This document shows positions 1 to 10,811 of a DNA stretch of 64,000 bases, piece by piece. Source of the stretch: Abelmoschus esculentus (taxonomy: Eukaryota; Streptophyta; Magnoliopsida; Malvales; Malvaceae); contig JAUCBN010000055.1 of NCBI GenBank assembly GCA_035048815.1, positions 5,381,501 to 5,445,500 of the forward strand. Direction: 5' to 3'. Position 1 is the stretch's first letter, and every line of letters begins with the position of its first letter. The notes beneath the pieces are model-generated. The model searched no databases and was not told the DNA's origin. It saw only the letters and a program-made list of their open reading frames with translations. The position numbers were made by a program, and so were the translations under genes.

Positions 1-240
1 CAGAACATAAAAATCTGCTGTGAATTCCCATCCTTGTACCTCCCATTGTACTTCCCTGCTCTTCCCCATGGTCGTCATCCAATTCCCATCAACAACCGAC
101 ACCCTGACTTGTTCACGTTGATCCAACCTGATATTCAACCTCTTAATCAAAGAAAGACTAAGGAAGTTGTGGGAACTTCCTGACTCCAAATGAGCTACAC
201 ATGAATTCCCATACAGCTTCACATTTAGCTTCATTGTTTC
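1..240 (-). pseudogene. G0 protease start (partial)
   Basis: This is the minus-strand continuation of the 241-1123 gag frame, separated from it by one TAG codon at 241-243 and otherwise in frame. The translation contains LESGSSHNF, which corresponds to the D-S-G-containing active-site motif of Ty3/gypsy proteases (usually DSGS/THNF). The catalytic Asp reads as Glu here, so the enzyme would be inactive. The reading frame stays open to base 1 and leaves the window, so RT and integrase of this element, if present, lie to the left. Assignment to protease rests on the motif and on its position directly after the gag zinc knuckle. Confidence 0.7.
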
Positions 241-1123
241 CTAATTTGCAGCCCCCCACATCGCATTCAGTGACAAAGTGGGTTCTTCTCCTGGTATATT
301 TCCTCCCTGAGTGTTCTCCTCATTTTCCTCACAGTCCAAGAAGACTTCATTTTCATCTTTGACTCCCTCAATTACTATCTGATACAGTTGGGTTCGAGCA
401 CATTTGTGCCCTGGTGTGTACTTGGCTGCACACCAGAAACACAACCCTTTTTTCTTTCGGTCTTCTATTTCACTAGCAGACAACATCCTCCTTATTCCCT
501 TCTGACCTCCTTGGCTTCCATCCTTTCGATTATTGGGGCTCACTGAATTGGAACTAGCAAGGCTCCCAAAAGGAGGACCTCCAGTGGCAGTGGTGCCCAC
601 TGGACCTCGAAAATTAGTACCCCGTCCTCTGAAGGGCACTAAAACTTGCAGGGGTGTGGTTCCTCTCAACTGTGAAATGGGTGGTCTCCTTTGATTGGTC
701 GAGACCATTGCTTCCACATGTTTGGCTAGGTGATAGGCATCCAGTAATGACTTTGGCTGCAGCAATTTCACCATGGGACCAATCTCAATCCTCAAATGTT
801 CTTTAAAGAGACTTAAAACATACTCCTCTAGAAGCTCAATTTGATTCAATAAATGTATAAAATCGTCATAGAATTTTTCCACAGTGGACTCTTGCCTCAA
901 TGCCACTAAATTAGCAAATGGATCATTAAATCCATCAGGAGCAAATCTTTCTTTTAGCTTGCCTAAGTAATCTTCCCAACAAGCCAAATTTAAATTGCCC
1001 AGACACTTTGCTATAAACTGATGCCATTCTAGACCCTTACCATCTAGATTCATCATTACCAAACGTACCTTAGCATTGTTCGGAACCCTTTCTGCTTCGA
1101 AATATTGTTCTAACTTTGCCATC
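241..1123 (-). pseudogene. G0 gag, C-terminal part (capsid and zinc knuckle)
   Basis: About 293 codons of Ty3/gypsy gag. It opens with KLEQYFEAE, followed by a retrotransposon-gag capsid region (WEDYLGKLKERF through EEYVLSLFKEHLRIEI) and a Cys-His knuckle near residues 228-243 (CFWC...GHKC). The first codon shown is not a real start: the frame continues into the fragment at 56306-56771 once the 55.2 kb insertion is discounted. A TAG at 241-243 separates gag from protease. Family: Ty3/gypsy, chromovirus-like (tentative, from the initiator-Met-type PBS and short LTR at the other end). Its host DNA lies beyond both edges of the nest. Confidence 0.85.
1119..1123. repeat. Left TSD of element O (CCATC)
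   Basis: The five bases before the left LTR of O read CCATC. The five after its right LTR (56306-56310) read CCAAC. One mismatch is expected for an old duplication. With one copy removed the interrupted G0 gag frame is continuous, which supports this pairing. Confidence 0.8.
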
Positions 1124-2045
1124 TGTCGCGTGTCAAAAGTGCGCGTTTAGTGCAAGTGGACACATCGAAAGTAATAAGTGATAAGTATTTATCGGATTAT
1201 CGTCTCCACAGGGATTGGTAGAATCAATGTCTTCTTCGTCTTCTTTTTCTGTAGAAAGAAATAAAAAACACAAGTAGTTTGGGTTGTGATGGAACTAAAA
1301 TAAAACAACTAAGTAAAATAAAGAAATTCGAATATTAGAGAGAGATAGGTCAGGATCCAGTTGCGTTGTATTGTAGATTTGATTAACTTGTCTCTGCCCA
1401 ATGCAATCGTATATCACTGCCTCGGCAGCACTGCAGCTTACTGCCTTGGCAGCGACGATACTGTCCGCCGCGGTAATCCCTTGCTCATGGGTGGACTTTA
1501 CCAAAGTTCGGCAAAGTGTCCTTGAATGACTCTGCTTATCCCTAAGTCGAAGTACTGTTGATGACTAGTCCTTGATGATACCTCCCGGCGTGAACCAATT
1601 ATACTCACCAACCAATCTCACACTTCTTTTAGCCGCTGAAAATCTTAACCTATCCCTAGGCCGAGTTAGTATTTCGCGATTGAAACACCGTACTTACCCC
1701 TTTCGTGAATCTAACTCTCCGGAGTCTAAATAAATGGATTACTTACAAACTTCTCTCCCGAGCTTGAATGTAAGAACAAGGAATAAAAAAAGATAAGCAA
1801 ACCTTGATAGTTTTATTGCATTGAAACAAAGACAAAGTACAATCCCTGTTCACTGCCGCGGCACTGGTTCTCTTGCACAGATATGAAAACGCAGTAAAAC
1901 ATGCCCTTTTCTGTAAATATTATCTATATGAGCATAAGTTCTAAATATATCACATTAAGCACATACATTGGTCCAAGTGAGTGTATTATTGGTGATTAAT
2001 GCCCGTAAAAGGAGTAAAAAGTGATAGTGTGTTGAGCACTTATCA
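1124..2045 (-). repeat. 3' LTR of O (internally deleted)
   Basis: On the plus strand it starts TGTCGCGTGTC and ends GAGCACTTATCA. It is 922 bp instead of about 1,330: the stretch holding the TATA region is missing, with the join near 1850. The other O LTR keeps this stretch, so the deletion followed insertion. Confidence 0.85.
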
Positions 2046-2969
2046 CACCCCCAAACTCGAACTATTGCTTGTCCTCAAGCAATGCAAACCATCAATTTGC
2101 CGAACTCTACTCTCTCTTGGTCTTACATGTCCCTCTATTCTCCCCACCATAACTAGGCCTAGTCTTAAGCCTTAACCATTCGGTTACCCAAGGGTTTACC
2201 TAGAAACAAACTATAAGAATTGTGAGTGTGTGCGTTTTTGTGGACAAGTTTGATTAAAGGCTTTCTTAGATAAACTCTAAGTTCAAGACAAGTAGAATTG
2301 GGTTAAGTATTCTCTTCTTTTCTAAACCACCAATTCTTGAGCCAATTTCGGGCACTTCAAGGATTGTGTTTTTCCCTTCACTAAATTTTTTTTCTTTCTT
2401 TTTGAAATTCTTTAAAGCATACTAGAGCCAATTTCGGGCACCTCTAGTATGAAGAAGAGATTTTCTAGAGCCGGTGATAGGCACCTCTAGTTACTTTCCC
2501 AAAAATCTAAGTCTTTATCACCTAAGTTTATTAAAAGAATTCCTATAATCCAACAAGTCCCAAAAGTGTTTAAAATTCTTCCTATAGTAGGCTTCTAAGT
2601 TTTTCATCCTTAAGTGTCCTAAGGTTAAGCCTTCTTAACAGAACCTAAACATGGTAAGGAGAAAGATTTCTATAGCCTTAAAGAGTAAACTAAGGCAATA
2701 CTGATGATGAGCATTGCAAAAGTGTAGGCAATTAATTCAAGTAAGGCGGGGAGCATAAAAATTTTAAAAAAATCACTGGAGTACTCCCTTTTTGGGAAGG
2801 CCTCGGCAGTAGATTGCTGCCTTGGCAGTGAATTTGCACCCCCAAACTCAAACCAAGCATTGTCCTCAATGCTTTATATTTGAAGAAATAAGCGGCAAAA
2901 CAAAATATGAATAATAAGCAGCAAGTAAAACAGTAAAAGCAATTAATATTGAATAAAGGACAAAGAATT
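2046..2969 (-). other. 3' non-coding region of O with hairpins and two PPTs
   Basis: Non-coding region between the aORF stop and the LTR. Read on the minus strand it holds a GAGGAC-loop hairpin (2855-2874) followed by a first polypurine tract, then hairpins A (2465-2490), B (2422-2447) and C (2336-2361), then a second GAGGAC-loop hairpin and the terminal tract GAGTTTGGGGGTG at 2046-2058, directly beside the LTR as expected of a plus-strand primer. No ORF of note. Confidence 0.7.
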
Positions 2970-4496
2970 TTAAAGAGACTCCGAAGAGCTGCTTGTAACA
3001 ATTTTCCTCCTCGGCCTTGCTGCCGATTGCTTTGTTCTTGGTGAGGGCGATGGTTGCGCTTTTGCTTGCCGGGGCGGTTGGACTCGAGTGGGTGGTGTCC
3101 GTTGCATTGGTGCCTCTACTTCTTCTCCTTCTTCGACATCAGCATCTCCTCCGTTAGCATGACGTCCGTTCCTCCTCCCATTGTTGTTGCTCCTCCAGTG
3201 TGGTGTATACTCGGTCCGGCGGCGGTGGAGCTTTGGTGCACATAGGCATCTATCTCGGCTGATAGACTGCCCATGATAATTGGTGACCGGTGTGGGGTGC
3301 TGAAAATGACCCTCCGTTTGGATGGCCTTCTGCGGGCAGACAAGGTCGCGACAGAATCCGCTGCCCTGCATGGGCCAGCAGCCTCGTATTGTGGTTGAGG
3401 GTCAGCATGGAAGAACGACCTCGGTCCTCCCAGGGATGGTGTAGTCTCGGTGTAAGGTGCGGTTGTGACGAACATGTTGCTGGGAAACTCCGGAAATTGT
3501 GCTCTTTGGTCCGGGAAGGCGTGCAACATCATCTGGGCTAAGGTTCCATTGAAATCCCTTTTGTACTCCATGTACTGTTGTTGCCTGAGGACCATTGCTG
3601 CCATCCTTTGTAAGATCTCCTGGTACGGGTCTGCTGTGGCAGAGGTGTGGGCAGTACCAGGCATGTCTGCCGTGTACTGGGCCCCGACAGCAGTATCGAC
3701 AGTGAACTACTACGGTGTTGCTTGGACAAGCTCCGCTTGTGTGATCTGCATGACTTTGTGAAAGAAGTCCCTGGTCCATCCTCGTCGTGGGGGCGTGTAT
3801 TCGTCCGTTTCTTTGATGGGCACACCTGCGGTAACACATAAACCCGTGATCAAACAAGGGAAATACAATGGTCCCCTATCTTTCTTACCGCACTTGTGAA
3901 TTTCCCGTAGGATGATCTCTCCAACATTGATGGTCCTCTTGTTGATGATGGATTGGATAAGCACCAATCTTTTGCGATCCACCGTGCTATTGTGTGACAT
4001 GGGGATGAGGCGTCGTTTGACAAAGGTATTCCACATGTTGGCTTCCAGCTTTGTCTTGTTACGGATCCCCTATGGGTACCGGTTTCCCATGGAGTGTTCG
4101 CATAACAAAGATCGTCTTTTATGAGCTCGTAATCCTCAGCAGTGATATCTTCCAAGAATTCGGCGTGGATATCACTGTCGGGGGTGAGGTCGTATAAATT
4201 GTTGATTGTCTCGGCATCGAGCTGGACTGGCTTGCCGCGGCAGTGAACAAATAGGGAGTCTTTGCTGGGCCCGTGCGCATAGAACTCCCGCACGATCGTG
4301 GCATTCGCCTGGGCAGGTTGGAGACAGAAAATTTCCCAATTTGGTACTTAATTCTGTCATAGAGGTAGTGCTCAATGCCGTAGTTTTCTTCATCTGCATG
4401 CTGGAAACCTTGTTCCTCCAAAAGTTGCCGAGCGATGAAAGATCAGTTGAAACGATCTTCAACGTTGGCTGGGGCGAATCGCTTTTATGTTGCCAT
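2970..4496 (-). pseudogene. aORF of O (putative plant transposon protein), frameshifted
   Basis: Additional ORF downstream of the polyprotein region; about 508 codons if frames are combined. Start ATG at 4494-4496, stop TAA at 2970-2972. The N-terminal two thirds match the domain that plant databases call 'putative plant transposon protein' (markers: VREFYAHGP, RSVTRQSWKP region, RTINVGEIILREI, GPLYFPCLITGLC). The C-terminal third is low-complexity, Pro/Ser/Thr-rich, with basic clusters RRPSKRR and ARPRRK near the end. Several frameshifts split it into at least three overlapping frames, for example near 4290, 4036 and 3664. I see no signal peptide or transmembrane stretch, so an envelope role is unlikely. 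Function unknown. Confidence 0.75.
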
Positions 4497-4976
4497 CAAG
4501 AATTGAGAGATGTGAGTTCTTGGAGGTTTTCTTGAAAATAATCTGGAATTTAGCGAAGATTAGTGTGCAGAGAGTAATGTGAGAGAGATTGTTATGAATA
4601 CTAAAGAAAACAAGAAAGCAAGAGTGAATAGTTTAAGAGGAAGGAATTTCTTATATAGGCCTCGGCCTTGTGACCATTGAAGCCACTAGCCATTTTGTAA
4701 CCGTTTCCTTTTCTGCCGTTTCCTTTTTCTGCCGCGGAAGGAATCTCGGCAGACTAGCCGTTACACTGTTCTGCCCATTGGGACTGCTGCGGCCCTGACA
4801 CTATTTTAATGCCTCGGCAGAGTTTCTGCTGTGAACTATTTCTCTTTTATTATTGCTTATTATTCCTAAATAAAACACGCAACAGAAAAAAAAATACTTA
4901 AAGCAAAAATAATTAGAAATTGAAAATAGAAATAAACTAACTAGTCCTAATATATTAATAAAGAAAAGGGAGTAGA
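4497..4976 (-). promoter_or_regulatory. Internal leader and promoter of the O aORF
   Basis: Non-coding block between the protease-tail stop and the aORF ATG. On the minus strand it contains TATA box CTATATAAG (4650-4658), about 155 bp before the ATG. Upstream are AACGG-type boxes and palindromes of the form TGCCNNGGCA (one copy, near 4730, is mutated). The same arrangement recurs in N, P1, P2, P3 and P4. Transcription from it is inferred, not shown. Confidence 0.6.
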
Positions 4977-5167
4977 TCATGTTACTGGTGGAGAGAATGC
5001 AAATGCGTCTCCCAAAATTATTCTCTCCCTTAGGCCCAAATTGTGAATCGGTTGTGGGCCACTCCTATTTTCTGTATGTTCATCCACATTGGGCTTAATT
5101 TTTTTGCGAATATCCTACCGAGAAGGCTGCCCAGGCAGGATATTTTAGTGTCTACTGTGTGGATGGC
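4977..5167 (-). pseudogene. Protease-tail fragment of O
   Basis: The last roughly 63 codons of the short polyprotein: the conserved tail after the protease (markers SGPQPI and FSPPVT before the stop TGA at 4977-4979). It ends abruptly at 5167, where the LTR of element N begins after ATGGC (5163-5167), the probable target site. The remaining protease of O is not found elsewhere in the window, so it was lost in later rearrangement. Confidence 0.7.
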
Positions 5168-5632
5168 TGTCGCATGTCAAAAGTGCGCGTTTAGTGCAAG
5201 TGGACACATCGAAAGTAATAAATGATAAGTATTATCGAGTTATCGTCTCCTCAGGGACCGGTAGACTTAATATGCTTCCTTCACCTTCTTGTTCTGTAGA
5301 AAAATAAAGACACAAGTGAGTTGAGTTGATTTATCAAAACTAAAATAACTAAATAAAAGTAAAGAGTTGAAATAATAGAGAGAGATGGGCTAGGATCCAG
5401 TTGCGTCGTATTGTGGATTTGATTGACTTGTCTCTGTCCAATGCAATCGTATATCACTGCCTCGGCAGCACTGCAATTTACTGCCTTGGCAGCGACAATA
5501 CTGTCTGCCGTGACAATCCCTTGCTCGTGGGTAGACTTTACCAAAGTTCGGCAAAGTGTCCTTGAATGACTCTGCTTATCCCTAAGTCAGAGTGTTGTTG
5601 ATGACTAGTCCTTGATGATACCTGCCGGCGTG
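5168..5632 (-). repeat. Truncated LTR of N (duplication copy 1)
   Basis: 465 bp of an LTR in minus orientation, beginning TGTCGCATGTC and nearly identical to 6555-7019. It is cut at the duplication join and is not an independent insertion. Confidence 0.85.
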
Positions 5633-5721
5633 ACAGAGGTAGTGCTCAATGCCGTAGTTTTCTTCATCTGCATGCTGGAAACCTTGCTCAATGCCGTAGT
5701 TTTCTTCATCTGATGACTAGT
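5633..5721. other. Templated filler at the duplication join
   Basis: About 90 bp pieced together from nearby sequence: a copy of aORF sequence (as at 4359-4412), a second shorter copy of part of it, then a short LTR piece GATGACTAGTCC. A patchwork like this suggests repeated template switching during break repair. Confidence 0.75.
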
Positions 5722-6554
5722 CCCAATTTGGTACTTAATTCTGTCATAGAGGTAGTGCTCAATGCCGTAGTTTTCTTCATCTGCATGCTGGAAACCTTGT
5801 TCCTCCCAAAGTTGCCGAGCGATGAAAGATTAGTTGAAACGATCTTCAACGTTGGCTGGGGCGAATCGCTTTTATGTTGCCATCAAGAATTGAGAGATGT
5901 GAGTTCTTGGAGGTTTTCTTGAAAATAATCTGGAATTTAGCGAAGATTAGTGTGCAGAGAGTAATGTGAGAGAGATTGTTATGAATACTAAAGAAAACAA
6001 GAAAGCAAGAGTAAATAGTTTAAGAGGAAGGAATTTCTTATATAGGCCTCGGCCTTGTGACCATTGAAGCCACTAGCCGTTTTGTAACCGTTTCCTTTTC
6101 TGCCGTTTCCTTTTTCTGCCGCGGCAGGAATCTCGGCAGACTAGCCGTTACACTGTTCTGCCCATTGGGACTGCTGCGGCCCTGACACTATTTTAATGCC
6201 TCGGCAGAGTTTCTGCTGTGAACTATTTCTCTTTTATTATTGCTTATTATTCCTAAATAAAACACGCAACAGAAAAAAAAATATTTAAAGCAAAAATAAT
6301 TAGAAATTGAAAATAGAAATAAACTAACTAGTCCTAATATATTAATAAAGAAAAGGGAGTAGATCATGTTACTGGTGGAGAGAATGCAAATGCGTCTCCC
6401 AAAATTATTCTCTCCCTTAGGCCCAAATTGTGAATCGGTTGTGGGCCACTCCTATTTTTTGTATGTTCATCCACATTGGGCTTAATTTTTTTGTGAATAT
6501 CCTACCGAGAAGGCTGCCCAGGTAGGATATTTTAGTGTCTACTGTGTGGATGGC
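5722..6554 (-). pseudogene. Duplicated aORF start, promoter and protease tail
   Basis: Second copy of 4335-5167. It holds the first ~54 codons of the aORF (ATG at 5881-5883), its leader with TATA box CTATATAAG (6037-6045), an intact palindrome TGCCGCGGCA at 6117-6126 where the first copy is mutated, and the protease tail ending at the N LTR (6555). It encodes no complete protein. Confidence 0.8.
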
Positions 6555-7872
6555 TGTCGCGTGTCAAAAGTGCGCGTTTAGTGCAAGTGGACACATCGAA
6601 AGTAATAAATGATAAGTATTATCGAGTTATCGTCTCCTCAGGGACCGGTAGACTTAATATGCTTCCTTCACCTTCTTGTTCTGTAGAAAAATAAAGACAC
6701 AAGTGAGTTGAGTTGATTTATCAAAACTAAAATAACTAAATAAAAGTAAAGAGTTGAAATAATAGAGAGAGATGGGCTAGGATCCAGTTGCGTCGTATTG
6801 TGGATTTGATTGACTTGTCTCTGTCCAATGCAATCGTATATCACTACCTCGACAGCACTGCAGTTTACTGCCTTGGCAGCGACAATACTGTCTGCCGCGG
6901 CAATCCCTTGCTCGTGGGTAGACTTTACCAAAGTTCGGCAAAGTGTCCTTGAATGACTCTGCTTATCCCTAAGTCAGAGTGTTGTTGATGACTAGTCCTT
7001 GATGATACCTCCCGGCGTGAACCAATTATACTCACCAACCAATCTCACACTTCTTTTAGCCGTTGAAACTCTTAACCTATCCCTAGGCCGAGTTAGTATT
7101 TCGCGATTGAAACACCGTACTTACCGCTTTTGTGAATCTAACTCTCCCGAGCTTAGATAAATGGATGATTCAAAATATCCTCTCCCGAGCTCAATTGTGA
7201 AAACAAGGAATAACAAAGGATAAACAAACCTTGATAACTTTATTGCATTGAATCAAAGACAAAGTACAATCTCTTCTCACATATACTCGACAACCTTCAC
7301 CTAATCCCTAAGAAGGTTTAGAACATGATGGAGAAGAAGAAAACAAGAATAATATTTGGCTCTCCCTAGGTATTCCGTCGTCTATTACATTGGGTGGCTA
7401 GGTCTTTATATAGGCTAGACCTAGGGCAAATCTTTCCTAAGTAGAATACAACTTGGAGTAGGGAACAAGTCAAGTACATAAAAATATTTCCAAGTTTGAA
7501 TTTGGCTAAGGGGCTTTCCCGCGTGGTCTTCCTTTGGGCTTTTCCTTGTGCTAGCCAGCTCTGATCCATGGGCTTCAAGTCCAGACACGTTCCTTGGATT
7601 TTTGTCTTTCCATCGCCTACAGTCTTGCTTCCTGTCTTTCTGCTGCTGCCTTGGCATCAGGTCTGCCTCGGCCTTGTCGCTGCCGCGGCACGGGTTCTCC
7701 TGCACAGATATGAAAACACAGTAAAACGTTCCTTTTTCTGCAAATAGTATCTATATGAGCATAACTTCTAAATATATCACATTAAGCACATGCATTGGTC
7801 CGAGTAGGTGTATATTTGGTGATTAATGCCTATAAAAGGAGTAAAAAGTGATAGTGTGTTAAGCACTTATCA
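6555..7872 (-). repeat. 3' LTR of element N
   Basis: Full-length LTR (1,318 bp) in minus orientation. It starts TGTCGCGTGTC, ends GCACTTATCA on the plus strand, and is followed by the reverse complement of the PPT. It includes the TATA region CTATATAAAGACCTAG, which sits inside a short inverted repeat (AGGTCT...AGACCT). Confidence 0.9.
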
Positions 7873-8786
7873 CACCCCAAACTCGAACTATTGCTTGTCC
7901 TCAAGCAATGCGAACCATCAATTTGCCGAACTCTACTCTCTCTTGGTCTTACATGTCCATTTATTCTCCCCACCATAGCTAGGCCTATCTTCTAGTCTTA
8001 ACCATTCGTCTACCCAAGGTTTTATCTAGAAACAAACTATAAGAATTGTGAGTGTGTGCGTTTTTGTGGACAAGTTTGATTAAAGGCTTTCTTAGATAAA
8101 CTCTAAGTTCAAGACAAATAGAATTGGGTTAAGTGTTCTCTTCTTTTCTAAACCACCAATTCTTGAGCCAATTTCGGGCACCTCAAGGATTGTGTTTTTC
8201 CTATCACAAATTTTTTTTCTTTTTGATATTCCTTAACACATACTAGAGCCAATTTCGGGCACCTCTAGCATGAAGAAGAGATTTTCTAGAGCCGGTGATA
8301 GGCACCTCTAGTTACTTTCCCAAAAATCTAAGTCTTTATCACCTAAGTTCATTAAAAGAATTTCTCTAATCCAACAAGTCCCAAAAGTGTTTAGAGTTCT
8401 TCCTATAGTAAGCTTCTAAGTTTTCATCCTTAAGCATCCTAAGGTCAAGCTTTAACAGAACCTAAACATGGTAAGGAGAAAGATTTCTATAGCCTTAAAG
8501 AGTAAACTAAGGCAATACTGATGATGAGCATTGCAAAAGTGTAGGCATCTAATTCAAGTAAGGCGGGGAGCATAAAAATTTAAAAAACTTCACTAGAATA
8601 CTCCCTTTTTGGCAAGGCCGCGACAGTAGATTGTTGCCTTGGCAGTGAATCTGCACCCCCAAACTAAAACCAAGAATTGTCCTCAATGCTTTATATTAGA
8701 AGAAATAAACGGCAAAATAGAATATGAATAATAAGCAGCAAGTAAAACAGTAAAAGCAATTAATATTGAATAAAGGACAAAGAATT
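7873..8786 (-). other. 3' non-coding region of N
   Basis: Same plan as in O. The terminal PPT lies next to the LTR (one G shorter). Hairpins C (8162-8187), B (8243-8268) and A (8286-8311) follow, and an internal GAGGAC-type hairpin with PPT copy lies near 8655-8690. In N hairpin C has a perfect CTTGAG/CTCAAG stem. Confidence 0.7.
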
Positions 8787-10320
8787 TTAAAGCAACTCCG
8801 AAGAGCTGCTTGTAACAATTTTCCTCCTCGGCCTTGCTGCCGATTTCTTTGTCCTTTGTGAGGGTGATGGTTGCGCCTTTGCTTGCCGAGGCGGTTGGAC
8901 TCGAGTGGGTGGTGTTCGTTGTATTGGGGCCTCTACCTCCTCTCGTTCTTCGACATCAGCCACCTCTTCGGTGAGCATCACGTCCGTTCCTCCTCCCATT
9001 ACTGTTGCTCCTCCGGTGTGGTGGGTACTTGGGCCGGCGGCGGTGGAGCATTGGTGCACATAGGCATCTATGTCGGCTGATAGGCTGCCCATGATAATTG
9101 GTGATCGGGGTGGGGTGCTGAAAACGACCCTTTGCTTGGATGGCCTTCTGCTGACCGACGAGGCCGCGGTAGAATCCGATGCCCTAGATGGGCCGGCAGC
9201 CTGGTATTGGGGCTGAGGGTCCGCATGGAAGAACGACCTTGGTCCTCCCGGGGCTGGTGTAGTCTCGGTGTAAGGGGCGGTTGTGACGAACATGTTGCTG
9301 GGAAACTCCGGAAATTGTGCTCCTTAGTCTGGGAAGGCGTGCAACATCATCTAGGCTAGAGTGCCATTGAAATCCCTTTGGTACTCCATGTACCTTTGTT
9401 ATCGAAGATCCATTGTTGCCATTCGTTGCAAGATCTCCTGGTACGGGTCTGCTGCGGCAGAGGTGTGGGCAGTACCAAGCATGTCTGCCGTGTACTGGGC
9501 CCCGATAGTAGTATCGGCAGTGAACTGCTGCGGCGTTGCTTGGACAGGCTCTACTTGTGTGATCTGCATGACTTTGTGACAGAAGTCCCTGGTCCATCCT
9601 CGTCGTGGGGGCATGTATTCGTCCGTCTCGTCGATGGGCACACCTACGGCAACACATAAACCCGTGATCAAACAAGGGAAATACAATGGTCCCCTATCTT
9701 TCTTACCGCACTCGTGAATTTCCCGAAGGATGATCTCTCCAACGTTGATGGTCCTCTTGTTGATGATGGATTGGATAAGCACCAATCTTTTGCGATCCAC
9801 CGTGCTATTATGTGACGTGGGAATGAGGCATCGCTTGACAAAGGTATTCCACATCTTGGCCTCCGGCTTTAGGCTTTGTCTTGTTACAGATCCTCTATGG
9901 GTACTGGTTTCCCATGGAGTGTTCGCGTAACAAAGAACGTTTTTGATGAGCTCGTAATCCTCGGCATGATATCTTCCAAGAATTCGGCATGGATATCACT
10001 GGCTGGGTGAGGCCTTAGGAATTGTTAATTGTCTCAGCATCGAGCTGGACTGGCCTGCCGCGGCAGTGAACGAATAGGGAGTCTTTGCTGGGCCCGTGCG
10101 CATAGAACTCCCGCACGATTGTGGCGTTCACCTGGGCAGGTTGGAGACAGAAAATTTCCCAACTTTGGTACTTAATTCTGTCATAGAGGTAGTGCTCAAT
10201 GCTGTAGTTCTCTTCATCCGCATGCTGGAAACCTTGTTCTTCCCAAAGTTGCCGAGCGATGAAAGATCGGTTGAAACGATCTTCAACGTTGGCTGGGGCG
10301 AATCTCTTGTAGGTTGCCAT
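8787..10320 (-). pseudogene. aORF of N, frameshifted
   Basis: Start ATG at 10318-10320, stop TAA at 8787-8789. The N-terminal frame ends early near 10015 (INNS then stop) because of small indels. The middle frame (9399-9854) carries WNTFVKR and RTINVGEIILREI; the C-terminal frame (8787-9293) carries the Pro/Ser-rich tail and the basic motifs RRPSKQR and ARPRRK. Length and order match the other copies (about 500 codons). The domain is known from plant LTR elements as 'putative plant transposon protein'; its biochemical role is unknown. No membrane segment is visible. Confidence 0.75.
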
Positions 10321-10811
10321 CAAGAATTGAGAGATATGAGTTCTTGGAGGTTTTCTTGAAAAGAATCTGGAATTTTAGCGAAGGTTAGTATGCAGAGAGT
10401 AATGTGAGACGGAGATTGTTATGAATACTAGAGAAAACAAGAAAGTAAGAGTTAATAGTTCAAGAGGAAGGAGTTTTTTATATAGGCCTCGGCCTTGTGA
10501 CCGTTGAAGCCACTAGCCGTTTTGTAACCGTTTCCTTTTTCTGCCGTTTCCTTTTTTCTGCCGTGGCAGGAATCTCGGCAGACTAGCCGTTACACTGTTC
10601 TGCCTGTTGGAGCTGCTGCGGCCCTGACACTGTTTTATTGCCTCGGTAGAGTTCCTGCTCTGAACTATTTCTCCTTTATTCTTGCTTATTATTCCTAAAT
10701 AAAACACACACAAAAGAGAAAAAGTACTTAAAGTAAAAAAATTATTAGAAAAAATAAATAATAAAAATAAACTAACTAATCCTAATATATAAATAAAGAA
10801 AAGGAAAGAGA
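10321..10811 (-). promoter_or_regulatory. Internal leader and promoter of the N aORF
   Basis: Non-coding. TATA-type sequence (reverse complement of TTATATAG) at 10479-10486, with AACGG boxes upstream on the minus strand, including one in TTCAACGGTCAC next to the TATA box. Same relative position as in the other copies. Confidence 0.6.

Larger units (their letters stand above)
4335..7019. repeat. 1,387-bp tandem duplication (4335-5632 and 5722-7019)
   Basis: Every landmark in 4335-5632 recurs 1,387 bp downstream with few differences: aORF start, promoter, protease tail and LTR start (5168 and 6555). The unit therefore spans the O/N junction. Copy 1 stops inside the LTR; copy 2 continues into the full N LTR. 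The low divergence implies a recent event. Confidence 0.9.

Noticed and set aside
2970..4496. Calling the aORF a DNA transposase because of its database-style name
   Set aside because: It sits inside LTR elements, has no visible DDE/RNase H-like triad, and lies where Athila elements carry an accessory ORF. Only the domain name is kept.
9378..9659. ORFs antisense to the aORF (also 3054, 3465, 24703, 45636, 52803)
   Set aside because: They shadow the aORF on the opposite strand; open length follows from its codon composition, and their sequences show no domain.
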